In this document: in pieces, positions 9,226-17,279 of the stretch
Layout of the letters: each line of letters begins with the position of its first letter
How positions within the stretch are numbered: position 1 is the first letter of the stretch
Assembly: GCA_037445025.1 (NCBI GenBank)
Contig: JBBILI010000013.1
Location: 66,447-130,446, forward strand
DNA from: CAIQQQ01 sp037445025
GTDB lineage: Bacteria > Pseudomonadota > Alphaproteobacteria > Acetobacterales > Acetobacteraceae
Length of the DNA: 64,000 nt
Direction: 5' to 3'
Notes under the pieces: model-generated
Database searches by the model: none
Told to the model about the DNA's origin: nothing
Seen by the model: only the letters and a program-made list of their open reading frames with translations
Translations under genes and position numbers: made by a program

Positions 9226-10170
9226 CTATGCGGATGCCGCCGGCGGCCGGTCAAGCAAACCGCGCGCAGCGCTGGCATCCGCCACGATCTGGTCACGCAG
9301 CGCCTGGAAGCTCTCGAACTTTCGTTCCGGCCGGATGAACGCACACAGCGACACCGCCAGCGTCTGCCCATACAGATCACCGGCGAAATCGAAGAAATGC
9401 GCCTCAAGCCGGCTCTCCGCCCCCTCGTTCACCGTGGGCCGCCGCCCGAGATTGGCCACTCCCTTCAGCACGGTTCCGTCCGACAGCCGCGTGGTCACCG
9501 CATATACCCCGCGCTGCGGCTCGATATGCGCGCCCAAGGGTATGTTCGCCGTGGGAAACCCGATCGTCCGCCCCCGCTGGTCGCCGTGCGACACCACACC
9601 GGTGATCGCCCAGGCCCGCCCCAGCAGCTGGGTCGCGCGTTCAGGATAGCCATCCTGCAGGGCGCGGCGCACCCGGCTCGACGAGATCGGCCCCTGCGCA
9701 TCCACCAGGGCGGGCACCAGCGTGAGCCCGATGCCCAGCGCCTCCGCCCGCCGCGCCAGAAACGCGCTGTCGCCGCCGCGCCTGTGGCCAAACGCGAAAT
9801 CCAGCCCGCAGGCCAGATGCCGCGCCCCCAGCGCCTGGTGCAGCACCTCGTCCACAAACTGCTCCGCGGTCAGCTCGGCAAACGCCGCATCGAAGCGGAT
9901 CTCCACCACATGCCGCACCCCCAGCCCCGCCAGCAGTGCCGCCCGCTCCAGCGAAGGCGTCAGCCGGAACGGCGGATCCTCGGGCCGGAACACGGCGCGC
10001 GGATGCGGCTCGAATGTCACCACCCCCAGCGCCAGATCCGGCCGCGCGGCATGCAGCGCATGGATCAGATGCGCATGCCCGCGATGCACGCCGTCGAAAT
10101 TGCCCAGGGCGAACACGCCGCCGCGGACGTCCTCCGGCAACGCCCGCCAGTCCGTGTGCAGCGCCATCAT
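9226..10170 (-). CDS. ribF: bifunctional riboflavin kinase / FAD synthetase
   Basis: RibF phosphorylates riboflavin to FMN and adenylates FMN to FAD. The N-terminal nucleotidyltransferase domain has GNFDGVHRGH at 23-32 and SSSRVRRAL near 165. The C-terminal flavokinase domain has GRTIGFPTANI near 195 and the FDFAGDLYGQ region. The start ATG at 10170 overlaps the TGA of the upstream GNAT gene, giving 314 residues; a second in-frame ATG follows immediately. It is probably co-transcribed with the GNAT gene. FAD supply is relevant to several flavoenzymes in the window. Confidence 0.94.
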   Translation of the reverse strand: MMALHTDWRALPEDVRGGVFALGNFDGVHRGHAHLIHALHAARPDLALGVVTFEPHPRAVFRPEDPPFRLTPSLERAALLAGLGVRHVVEIRFDAAFAELTAEQFVDEVLHQALGARHLACGLDFAFGHRRGGDSAFLARRAEALGIGLTLVPALVDAQGPISSSRVRRALQDGYPERATQLLGRAWAITGVVSHGDQRGRTIGFPTANIPLGAHIEPQRGVYAVTTRLSDGTVLKGVANLGRRPTVNEGAESRLEAHFFDFAGDLYGQTLAVSLCAFIRPERKFESFQALRDQIVADASAARGLLDRPPAASA

Positions 10171-11015
10171 CCCCACCGCTTCGCCAGGAAGTAGCGGGTG
10201 TGCCCCGCGGGGTAGTCGTCGATCTGACCGAACACCGACAGCCCCTGCTTCTCGTAGAACGGCCGCGCCTGGAAGCTGAACGTGTCGAGATACAGCCCGA
10301 TGCAGCCGCGCGCCTTCGCCTCCGCCTCCGCCATGCCGATCAGCCGCGTCCCCAGCCCCGACCGCCGCAGCGCCGGCGGCAGCCCGAACAGATCGATATA
10401 AAGCCAGCCCCGGCCGCTCCAGCCCCACATGCCGCCCAGGATGGCGCCCGCGTCGTCACGCACCAGCAGCGCGAAATCGCGCAGCGCCGCCGGCGCAGCA
10501 CGGGCATCCGTGAAGTCCAGCAGCAATCGGCGCAGCCGGTCGCGGTGCGCCGGATCGGTGTCGAAGTCGACCGCCATCGTCGCAGGCCCGGTGCCGGACA
10601 GATCATGCCGGGCCAGGAACACCTCCTCATGCCCCGGCGGCCGATCCTGCAGCCGCCCGATCACCCGATAGCCGCGCTTCTCATAGAATCCCGGCGCCTG
10701 CATCGACAGGCTCTGCATCCACACCCCATGGCAGCCCCGTCCGATCGCAGCCCGCTCGACCGTGGCCAGCATCCGCGACCCCAGCCCCTGCCCGCGCCGA
10801 TGCTCCGGCAGGAACGCCATGTCCAGCTTCGCCCAGCCCATCCAGTGCGTGGCATATAGGCCGCCTTCGACCACGCCGTTGCGGTCGCGCAGCAGCACGG
10901 CGAACCGCCCGCCGTCGTCGCGCCGTCCGGTCTGCTCGGCGTTGTAGTCGGCCAGCGGCGCCAGCACGCCGGCCCGGTGCGCGGGATCGCCCGCGTCGGT
11001 GAGCTCTATCTGCAT
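10167..11015 (-). CDS. tandem GNAT-domain N-acetyltransferase
   Basis: Two GNAT folds sit in one 282-residue chain. The first half shows an acetyl-CoA-binding pattern EHRRGQGLGSRML near residue 80. The second repeats the pattern as PALRRSGLGTRLIG near 225. Both halves contain the same FYEK-G block, in APGFYEKRG and RPFYEKQG. The halves resemble each other enough to suggest an old internal duplication. The substrate is unknown. The ATG at 11015 starts MQIELTDAGDP, and an upstream extension has no family support. The gene overlaps ribF by four bases and is divergent from the hydratase gene at 11100. Confidence 0.82.
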   Translation of the reverse strand: MQIELTDAGDPAHRAGVLAPLADYNAEQTGRRDDGGRFAVLLRDRNGVVEGGLYATHWMGWAKLDMAFLPEHRRGQGLGSRMLATVERAAIGRGCHGVWMQSLSMQAPGFYEKRGYRVIGRLQDRPPGHEEVFLARHDLSGTGPATMAVDFDTDPAHRDRLRRLLLDFTDARAAPAALRDFALLVRDDAGAILGGMWGWSGRGWLYIDLFGLPPALRRSGLGTRLIGMAEAEAKARGCIGLYLDTFSFQARPFYEKQGLSVFGQIDDYPAGHTRYFLAKRWG

Positions 11016-11099
11016 GGCGGCAACCTGAAGCCACCCCGCAAATTGGACAAGCCCCCCGGCCCGGCCCAAAATCGATGCCTCACCCGAGGAATCCGCCCG

Positions 11100-11855
11100 A
11101 TGTCCACCAACGCCGCGGCCGCCGCCGCCCTGCTGCTCGCCGCCCGCGCCAATCCCGCCGATCGCCTGTCAGACCTCCCCGAGGCCCTGCGCCCCGCCGA
11201 CCGCGCCGAGGCCTACGCGATCCAGCATCTGGTGGCCGCCGAAACCGGCGAGATCGGCGGCTGGAAGGTCGGCGCGGCCGGCCCGGAGATCATCCAGTGC
11301 GGCCCGATGCCGGCCTCCGGCGTGACGGCGAGCCCGGCCACGCTGTCCGCGAAGACCCATCTGCTGCGCGGCATCGAGGCCGAAGTCGCCTTCCGCCTCG
11401 GACACGACCTGCCCCCTCGCGCCACGCCCTACACCCGCGAAGACGTCATCGCCGCCCTCGCCACCGCCCATCCGGTCATCGAGGTGCTTGAGTCACGCTA
11501 TCTCGACCCCGACGCCGTCAGCGTCTTCACCGGCCTCGCTGACACCCAGACCCATGGCGGCTTCGTCTACGGCCCCGGCACCGCCGCGTGGCACGGCATC
11601 GACTTCCCGCACGAGACCGTCGAGCAGTATGTCGACGGCGCCCTGCAGATGACCCACACCGGCAACCCCGCCGGCGACATGATCCGGCTGGTGGAATGGC
11701 TCGCCAATGTCGGCGCCGTCTGGGCCGGCGGGCTCAAGGCCGGCCAGTTCGTCACCTGCGGCAGCTGGACCGGCAAGACGATGATCGGCGAGACCAGCAC
11801 CGCCCGTGTGAAGTTCCCCAGCCTCGGCGAAGCGCAGGTCACCTACACCGCGTAG
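11100..11855 (+). CDS. 2-keto-4-pentenoate hydratase (MhpD/FAH superfamily)
   Basis: Members of this family hydrate 2-hydroxypenta-2,4-dienoate-type enols, or decarboxylate related oxalocrotonates, in meta-cleavage pathways. The 251-residue protein has the family N terminus (RPADRAEAYAIQ), a GGWKVGA loop, the metal-binding acidic segment GIEAEVAFRLG, and the late VTCGSWTGK segment. The ATG at 11100 follows a CCGAGGA stretch. No meta-cleavage dioxygenase adjoins it, so the physiological substrate is open. The TAG stop lies inside a REP palindrome shared with the convergent alcohol dehydrogenase gene. Confidence 0.85.
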   Translation: MSTNAAAAAALLLAARANPADRLSDLPEALRPADRAEAYAIQHLVAAETGEIGGWKVGAAGPEIIQCGPMPASGVTASPATLSAKTHLLRGIEAEVAFRLGHDLPPRATPYTREDVIAALATAHPVIEVLESRYLDPDAVSVFTGLADTQTHGGFVYGPGTAAWHGIDFPHETVEQYVDGALQMTHTGNPAGDMIRLVEWLANVGAVWAGGLKAGQFVTCGSWTGKTMIGETSTARVKFPSLGEAQVTYTA

Positions 11856-11948
11856 CCCGCATCGCGCTCGGGCGATGCGGGGCGGCACCACATCTCCCGA
11901 GCGCGACGTTGGATGGCCCCGCATCGCCCGAGCGCGATGCGGGCTACG
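11851..11948. repeat. paired GTAG-type REP palindromes between convergent genes
   Basis: Two perfect 33-bp inverted arms (11851-11883 and 11916-11948) flank a 32-nt middle. Each arm begins CGTAG and folds by itself: a 10-bp stem CCCGCATCGC/GCGATGCGGG with a 6-nt loop. The TAG of each GTAG is the stop codon of its gene, the hydratase on plus and frmA on minus. GTAG preceding a hairpin is the hallmark of REPs mobilised by RAYT transposases. The structure should act as a bidirectional terminator. Confidence 0.85.
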
Positions 11949-13056
11949 GGAACGTCACCACGCTGCGGATGCTCTCGCCCTTGCGCATCAGCTCGAAGCC
12001 TTCGTTGATCTGCTCGAACGGCAGCACATGGGTGATCAGGTCGTCGATGTTGATCTTCCCGTTCATGTACCAATCCACGATCCGCGGCACATCCGTCCGC
12101 CCCCTGGCCCCGCCGAACGCCGAGCCCATCCACACCCGCCCGGTCACCAGCTGGAACGGCCGCGTCGAGATCTCGGCCCCCGAAGGTGCGACGCCGATCA
12201 CCACCGACTTGCCCCAGCCCTTGTGCGCGCATTCCAGCGCCTGGCGCATCACCTTCACATTGCCGATGCACTCGAACGAGTAGTCAGCACCGCCCTTGGT
12301 GAGGTTGACCAGATACGGCACCAGATCACCCTCCACCTCGGCCGGGTTGACGAAGTCGGTCATGCCGAACTTCTCCGCCATCGCCCGCCGCCCGGGATTG
12401 AGATCCACGCCGACGATCTGCTCGGCCCCCACCATGCGCAGCCCCTGGACCACGTTGAGCCCGATGCCGCCCAACCCGAACACCACACAGCGCGCGCCGG
12501 CCTCCACCTTGGCCGTGTTGATGACGGCGCCGATGCCCGTCGTCACCCCGCAGCCGATGTAGCAGACCTTGTCGAACGGCGCGTCCTCACGGATCTTGGC
12601 CAGCGAGATCTCCGGCACCACGGTGAAGTTCGAGAAGGTCGACGTGCCCATGTAGTGCATGATCGGCTGACCGTCGCAGGAGAACCGGCTCGACCCGTCC
12701 GGCATCACGCCGCGTCCCTGGGTGATGCGGATCTTCTGGCACAGATTGGTCTTGCGGCTGAGGCAGTATTCGCACTCCCGGCATTCCGGCGTGTAGAGGG
12801 GAATGACATGATCGCCCTTTTTCAGCGATGTCACCCCCTTGCCCACATCCACCACGATGCCGGCCCCCTCGTGCCCCAGGATGGCCGGAAACATCCCTTC
12901 CGGGTCGGCGCCGGAGAGGGTGAACTCGTCGGTGTGGCAGATCCCGGTGGCCTTGATCTCGACCAGAACCTCCCCCTCGCGCGGCCCTTCGAGATCGACG
13001 GTCTCCAGGCTCAGCGTGTGTCCGGCCTGGCGGGCGACGGCGGCGCGGGTCTTCAT
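11944..13056 (-). CDS. frmA: S-(hydroxymethyl)glutathione dehydrogenase / class III alcohol dehydrogenase
   Basis: This zinc enzyme oxidises the glutathione adduct of formaldehyde with NAD and can reduce S-nitrosoglutathione. Catalytic-zinc ligands are visible at Cys40 (GICHTDEF) and His62 (GHEGAG) and in the later IGCGVTTG. The structural zinc uses Cys92, 95, 98 and 106 (CRECEYCLSRKTNLC). The NAD-binding loop is GLGGIGLNVV. The 370-residue length is standard. The ATG at 13056 follows a GGAGG eight bases upstream. No fghA (S-formylglutathione hydrolase) gene adjoins it. Its stop codon is supplied by a REP element. Confidence 0.95.
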   Translation of the reverse strand: MKTRAAVARQAGHTLSLETVDLEGPREGEVLVEIKATGICHTDEFTLSGADPEGMFPAILGHEGAGIVVDVGKGVTSLKKGDHVIPLYTPECRECEYCLSRKTNLCQKIRITQGRGVMPDGSSRFSCDGQPIMHYMGTSTFSNFTVVPEISLAKIREDAPFDKVCYIGCGVTTGIGAVINTAKVEAGARCVVFGLGGIGLNVVQGLRMVGAEQIVGVDLNPGRRAMAEKFGMTDFVNPAEVEGDLVPYLVNLTKGGADYSFECIGNVKVMRQALECAHKGWGKSVVIGVAPSGAEISTRPFQLVTGRVWMGSAFGGARGRTDVPRIVDWYMNGKINIDDLITHVLPFEQINEGFELMRKGESIRSVVTFP

Positions 13057-13127
13057 GGGCGGGTTCCTCCGGTTGCGGGCGAAAGCTGCCCGACCACATG
13101 CAGCTCCGCAACAGTGGAATCCGTGTG

Positions 13128-13589
13128 ATGGAAGACGTCTGGCAATACCCCAGGCCGCCTGCGCTGCAGCGCTGCCACAAGCCCATCCGCATCGACTTCG
13201 CCGGCCGCACCATCGCCGAGACGAACGACGCCTGGCGTGTGCTGGAGACCTCGCACCCGCCGGTCTACTACCTCCCCCGCGACGCGTTCCGCGACTGCGT
13301 GATCGAAGCAGCGCCGGGGCGCTCGCTGTGCGAGTGGAAGGGCCAGGCACGCTACTGGTCCATCCGGGTGGGCGAGGCGCGCGCGGTCAAGGTCGCCTGG
13401 AGCTACCCCGACCCGGAACCCGCCTTCGCCGACATCGCCGACCACCTCGCCGTCTATGCCGGCCCGATGGATGGCTGCTTCGTCGACGGCGAACGCGTCA
13501 CCCCCCAGCCCGGCGGCTTCTACGGCGGCTGGATCACCGCTGACCTCAAAGGCCCGTTCAAGGGCGGCCCGGGATCGATGGGGTGGTAA
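13128..13589 (+). CDS. DUF427 domain-containing protein
   Basis: A 153-residue cytosolic protein with the DUF427 beta-sandwich pattern: IRIDFAGRTIAETNDAWRVLE, then PVYYLPRDAFRD and a second repeat with EWKGQARYWSI and AWSYPDPEPAF. The family is small and widespread; no reaction is established. The ATG at 13128 is chosen; an ATG 30 bases upstream is also in frame. It is divergent from frmA with a 71-base gap and is followed by the VapBC module. Confidence 0.8.
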   Translation: MEDVWQYPRPPALQRCHKPIRIDFAGRTIAETNDAWRVLETSHPPVYYLPRDAFRDCVIEAAPGRSLCEWKGQARYWSIRVGEARAVKVAWSYPDPEPAFADIADHLAVYAGPMDGCFVDGERVTPQPGGFYGGWITADLKGPFKGGPGSMGW

Positions 13590-13595
13590 AAATCG

Positions 13596-13640
13596 TTGAT
13601 TTTCCAGACCCCAAGATATACATCCCGTCCGCAGTATATC
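13596..13640 (+). promoter_or_regulatory. vapBC promoter and operator candidate
   Basis: A perfect 7-bp inverted repeat, GATATAC at 13615-13621 and GTATATC at 13634-13640, is separated by 12 nt just before vapB. This is the layout expected for autorepression by an AbrB-fold antitoxin. A TTGATT at 13596 and TATACA at 13617 could be the -35 and -10 boxes, although the 15-nt spacing is short. Confidence 0.5.
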
Positions 13641-13654
13641 CACCGAGGACTCAC

Positions 13655-13894
13655 ATGCAGCTCGCAAAATGGGGCAACAGCCTGGCGGTACGCCTCCCCG
13701 CCGCCGTCGTCGAGGCGCTCGCGCTGAAGGAAGGCGACGACATCGAGATCCGCGTCGCGGACGAGCGCGTGTTCGCCATCGCCCGCAAGCCTGGCCGCGA
13801 CGCGCTGCTGGCCCGGCTGCGCAGCTTCCGCGGCCGCCTGCCTGCCGATTTCGTGTTCGACCGGGACGACGCGAATGCCCGGGAGCTTTCTTGA
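13655..13894 (+). CDS. vapB: AbrB/MazE-fold antitoxin (VapB type)
   Basis: The 79-residue protein begins MQLAKWGNSLAVRLP, the typical swapped-hairpin AbrB DNA-binding segment, followed by LKEGDDIEIRV. Its C terminus (FRGRLPADFVFDRDDAN) would wrap the toxin. A GAGGA lies 6 bases before the ATG at 13655, which favours this start over an in-frame GTG or ATG further upstream. It overlaps the toxin gene by 20 bases, so the two are translationally coupled. It probably binds the GATATAC/GTATATC repeat upstream. Confidence 0.85.
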   Translation: MQLAKWGNSLAVRLPAAVVEALALKEGDDIEIRVADERVFAIARKPGRDALLARLRSFRGRLPADFVFDRDDANARELS

Positions 13895-14273
13895 CACCAT
13901 TGTCCTCGTCTATGTCGCGTCCGCCGACGACCGAAAGGCCCGCCGCGCCGAACAGCTGATCGACGCAGGCGGCACCATCAGCGTGCAGGTGCTGAACGAG
14001 CTGGCCAATGTCGCGCGGCGCAAGATGCGGCTGAGCTGGGCCGAAACCGGCACGTTGCTGTCAACGCTGCGCGCCCTGCTCACGGTCACACCGCTGACGC
14101 TGGACATCCACCTGCACGGCCTGGCCCTTGCCGAGCGCTACAAGCTGTCTCTCTCCGACGCGATGATCGCAGCCGCCGCCCTTGCAGCCGGCTGCGACCG
14201 CCTCTGGTCAGAGGATATGCAGCACGGCCTCATCATCGAAAACCAGCTCCGCATCGAGAACCCGTTCCCGTAG
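13875..14273 (+). CDS. vapC: PIN-domain ribonuclease toxin VapC
   Basis: PIN-domain toxins cleave structured RNAs, often tRNA or rRNA loops, until neutralised by the cognate antitoxin. The 132-residue sequence has the four acidic metal ligands in order: Asp7 (FLDTIV), Glu42 (LNELANV), Asp95 (LSLSDAMIAA) and Asp114 (WSEDMQHG). All key residues are present, so the toxin is probably active. Its start lies inside vapB. The TAG stop is part of a REP hairpin shared with the convergent acyl-CoA ligase gene. Confidence 0.88.
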   Translation: MPGSFLDTIVLVYVASADDRKARRAEQLIDAGGTISVQVLNELANVARRKMRLSWAETGTLLSTLRALLTVTPLTLDIHLHGLALAERYKLSLSDAMIAAAALAAGCDRLWSEDMQHGLIIENQLRIENPFP

Positions 14274-14324
14274 GGCGGATGCAATCCGCCATCGCCGGAA
14301 AGCGGCGGATTGCATCCGCCCTAC
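14270..14324. repeat. GTAG-type REP pair, second family
   Basis: Perfect 21-bp inverted arms at 14270-14290 and 14304-14324 surround a 13-nt loop. Each arm is GTAG followed by its own hairpin (GGCGGAT, three bases, ATCCGCC). The two TAGs are the stop codons of vapC (plus) and the acyl-CoA ligase (minus). The hairpin sequence differs from the REP at 11851, so at least two REP families are present. Confidence 0.82.
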
Positions 14325-15949
14325 GCCAAGGTCTCCTTCAGCCGCCGCCGCAGCTCGTATTTCTGGATCTTGCCCGTCGAGGTCTTCGGCAGCGCGGTGA
14401 ACGTCACCTGCTTCGGCACCTTGAACCGCGCCATGTGCTCCCGGCAGAACGCGATCACGTCAGCCTCGGACAGATCCTCCACCCCCGGCCGCACGGTGAC
14501 GAAGGCGTGCGGCACCTCGCCCCATTTTTCGTCGTTCTGCGCCACCACCGCCGCCTCCATGATGTCGGGATGGCGGTAAAGCACCTCCTCCACCTCCAGC
14601 GAGGAGATGTTCTCGCCGCCGGAGATGATGATGTCCTTCGAGCGGTCCTTGATCTCGACATAGCTGTCCGGATGCATCACGCCGAGATCGCCGCTGTGGA
14701 ACCAGCCCCCGGCGAACGCCGCCTGCGTCGCCCTGGGGTTCTTGAGATAGCCTTTCATCACGGTGTTGCCGCGCAGCATCAGTTCGCCCATCTCCGCGCC
14801 ATCCCAGGCCACCGGCTGCATGGATGCATCCATCACCTGCGCATCATCGGCCAGCGGATGCGGCACCCCCTGGCGCGAGATGAAGCGCGCCCGCGCCGGC
14901 AGGTCCATCGTGTCGAGCTCCGGCTGCCACACGCAATATGTCAACGGCCCGTACACCTCGGTGAGCCCATACACATGCCCCATGGTGAACCCGCGCTGCT
15001 CCATCGCCGCGATCACCGGCGTCGGCGGCGCCGCGCCCCCGGTGAACACCTGCACCTGATGATCGAACCGCCGGGTCACACTCTCAGGCGCATGGATCAG
15101 CATGGTCAGCACCACCGGCGCCGCACACATCAGGGTCACCCTGTGTTCGGCCACGAGTGAAAAGATCAGCGCCGGATCCACCCGCCGCAGGCACACATGG
15201 GTGCCGCCGAGCATCGTCACCGACCAGGTGAAGGTCCAGCCGTTGCAGTGGAACATCGGCAGCGTCCACAGATACACGCTGCGCGGCGTCATCTCGGCGG
15301 CCAGCGCGTTGCCGGCCGCACTCAGATAGGCGCCGCGATGGTGGCACACCACGCCCTTCGGGTCGCCGGTGGTGCCGGAGGTGTAGCCTAGCGAGATCGC
15401 ATCCCACTCGTCCTCCGGCAGCCGCACCGGGAACGCGCTGTCTCCTCCGGCGATCCAGTCCTCGTATTCCTCCCCCAGCACCTCGCCCGCCGCGGTCAGC
15501 GCGTCATCGATGCCGATCACCACCGGCGGGTTCGCCATCCCCTCCAGCGCGATCCGCGCCAGCGGCGCCAGCTCGCGGTCCACCAGAAACACGCGCGCCT
15601 CGCTGTGGCGCAGGATGAAGCCGATGGTCGGCCCGTCGAGCCTGGTGTTGACGGCGCAGATCACGGCCCCCGTCATCGGCACCGCGGTGTGCGCCTCCAG
15701 CATCGCCGGAATGTTCGGCGCCAGCACCGCCACCGTGTCGCCGCGGCCCACGCCGAGGCCGGCCAGCCGGGAGGCGAAGCGCCGGCAGCGGGCGAACAGG
15801 TCGCGATAGGTGATCCGCCGGTCGCCATGGATGACCGCCACGCGCTCCGGATAGACCCGCGCCGCCCGCACCAGAAAGGAGATCGGCGACAGCGGCACGT
15901 AGTTGGCCGGCGTCTTGTCGAGATCCTGGTCATACATGGCTGATGGCAT
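14321..15949 (-). CDS. acyl-CoA synthetase (AMP-forming), LvaE-like
   Basis: This ATP-dependent ligase activates a carboxylic acid to its CoA thioester through an acyl-adenylate. The 542-residue protein has the P-loop YTSGTTGDPKG, the adenylation motif YGLTEVYGPLT, the hinge region WFHSGDLG through KDRSKDIIISGGENIS, and the C-terminal lysine motif PKTSTGKIQKYE. The ATG at 15949 is preceded by GGGAGG nine bases upstream. It closes a four-gene minus-strand operon with a DUF6285-type gene, an APH-type kinase and an acyl-CoA dehydrogenase. In levulinate-type pathways the ligase LvaE makes the 4-oxo- or 4-hydroxyacyl-CoA substrate. Chain-length preference cannot be read from sequence. Confidence 0.88.
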   Translation of the reverse strand: MPSAMYDQDLDKTPANYVPLSPISFLVRAARVYPERVAVIHGDRRITYRDLFARCRRFASRLAGLGVGRGDTVAVLAPNIPAMLEAHTAVPMTGAVICAVNTRLDGPTIGFILRHSEARVFLVDRELAPLARIALEGMANPPVVIGIDDALTAAGEVLGEEYEDWIAGGDSAFPVRLPEDEWDAISLGYTSGTTGDPKGVVCHHRGAYLSAAGNALAAEMTPRSVYLWTLPMFHCNGWTFTWSVTMLGGTHVCLRRVDPALIFSLVAEHRVTLMCAAPVVLTMLIHAPESVTRRFDHQVQVFTGGAAPPTPVIAAMEQRGFTMGHVYGLTEVYGPLTYCVWQPELDTMDLPARARFISRQGVPHPLADDAQVMDASMQPVAWDGAEMGELMLRGNTVMKGYLKNPRATQAAFAGGWFHSGDLGVMHPDSYVEIKDRSKDIIISGGENISSLEVEEVLYRHPDIMEAAVVAQNDEKWGEVPHAFVTVRPGVEDLSEADVIAFCREHMARFKVPKQVTFTALPKTSTGKIQKYELRRRLKETLA

Positions 15950-16005
15950 GGACGAGCCTCCCGTGATGTTCTTGCAGAGGCAATAATCCGATGCCGGCCG
16001 CGGCG

Positions 16006-16302
16006 CTACATCGCCTTCGGCGCGCTGACCTGGCATCGCGCCTCGGCATGCGCACGCAGCCGGGCCGCCAGCACCGCGTCATCATCGTGATGCCCGGCGC
16101 GGATGGCGGCGGCGAGCTGCACCGCCTCGGGCAGATCCGGCGCCGCCACCGATGAGGCCCGCAGCGCGATCGCCATCGCATTGGCCACCATCAGCGCCTT
16201 GAACCTCACGTCGCCCTGCAGCTGCGGAATCACCTCCTGGCGCAGCGTATCCAGCGCCACCGCCAGCAACGCCGCCGCATCCGGCTGTTCCATGTCGCTC
16301 AC
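16006..16302 (-). CDS. DUF6285-type small protein, LvaB-like partner of the kinase
   Basis: A 98-residue, mostly helical protein (DTLRQEVIPQL, FKALMVANAMAIALR) that overlaps the upstream kinase gene by four bases. Small proteins of this type regularly follow APH-like kinases next to acyl-CoA dehydrogenases. In the levulinate pathway the equivalent protein, LvaB, is needed for activity of the kinase LvaA. Here the assignment rests on size, helical pattern and position, with modest direct motif support. No catalytic residues are evident. Confidence 0.7.
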   Translation of the reverse strand: MSDMEQPDAAALLAVALDTLRQEVIPQLQGDVRFKALMVANAMAIALRASSVAAPDLPEAVQLAAAIRAGHHDDDAVLAARLRAHAEARCQVSAPKAM

Positions 16303-17279
16303 GATGTCGCCCGCATCACATCCAACTCCAGCTCCGGCACGATATGCCCGGTCAGCGCCAGCTCCAGGCTCGGCTCGGCCCCGGACAGATGCCGCTGCGC
16401 CTGCGACAGCGCGATCACCGCCCAGCGGATCGTCGCCGCGATCTCCCAGAACCGCACCTGCGCGTCATCGACCGCCCGCCCGGACTGTGCCGCATAGGCG
16501 TCATACAGCACCTGCCGCGGCCCGATCCCGCCGACCTCGTGCGCACAGCCGAAGCGCCAGCATTTCGCACAGAGCCAACCGAGATCCTCATGCGGATCGC
16601 CCCACGCCGCGAACTCCCAGTCCAGCACACCGGTCACGCCGTGGTCGTCCACCATGATGTTGCCGGTGCGGAAATCATTGTGGCACAGCACCACATCGCC
16701 TCGCGGCGGGGCATGGCGTTCCAGATGCCGCAACCCCCATTCCAGAATCGGCCGGACCTGTCCCGCCCGGTCGAGATGCCCCCGCATCTCGGCCACGAAC
16801 CGCAGCCCCGGCGTCATCTCCGGATGCGGCGCCAGAAAGCCAAGTCCATCCCGCCCGGGCCGGATCGCATGGATCAACCCAAGCTGCCGCCCCAGCGCCG
16901 CTGTCAATGCGGTCCTGCCGCCGCCCAGCGTGTCGCTGCGCACCAGGCGATGCGCCGAGGCCACACCCGCCACACACCGCATCACAAAGAACGCCGAGCC
17001 GATCACCCCCGGGTCGGTGCACAGGAACAGCGGCTCCGGCACCGCCACGCCGGACGCGAACGCCGCCTGCAGCAGGGCGAACTCCTCGCCACGCGGCCGG
17101 CTATGCGTGAGGGTCGCGGCCGAATCCATGCGCAGCACCCAGGACTCGGCCACGCCGGAAACCGTCACATCCATCCGCCAGTTCTGCTGGATGGCGCCGC
17201 CCGACATCAGCGTCATGGCGCCGATTTCGACTCCGGACGGCAGCCAGGCCTGCAGCGCCGCGCGGCGCGGCTCATCCAT
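16299..17279 (-). CDS. APH-family phosphotransferase, probable 4-hydroxyacyl-CoA kinase (LvaA-like)
   Basis: The 326-residue protein has the aminoglycoside-phosphotransferase kinase fold: catalytic loop LCHNDFRTGNIMV and metal-binding VLDWEFAAWGDPHEDLGWL. Its neighbours argue against antibiotic resistance. It is sandwiched between an acyl-CoA dehydrogenase (8-base overlap) and a DUF6285-type protein (4-base overlap). This matches LvaA, which phosphorylates the 4-hydroxyl of 4-hydroxyacyl-CoA, and the APH domains fused to acyl-CoA dehydrogenases in animal ACAD10/ACAD11. The start is the ATG at 17279 (MDEPRRAALQAW). Confidence 0.8.
   Translation of the reverse strand: MDEPRRAALQAWLPSGVEIGAMTLMSGGAIQQNWRMDVTVSGVAESWVLRMDSAATLTHSRPRGEEFALLQAAFASGVAVPEPLFLCTDPGVIGSAFFVMRCVAGVASAHRLVRSDTLGGGRTALTAALGRQLGLIHAIRPGRDGLGFLAPHPEMTPGLRFVAEMRGHLDRAGQVRPILEWGLRHLERHAPPRGDVVLCHNDFRTGNIMVDDHGVTGVLDWEFAAWGDPHEDLGWLCAKCWRFGCAHEVGGIGPRQVLYDAYAAQSGRAVDDAQVRFWEIAATIRWAVIALSQAQRHLSGAEPSLELALTGHIVPELELDVMRATS

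Noticed and set aside
16299..17279. Antibiotic resistance kinase
   Set aside because: Although APH-like, it overlaps acyl-CoA dehydrogenase and DUF6285-type genes, which indicates acyl-CoA metabolism.
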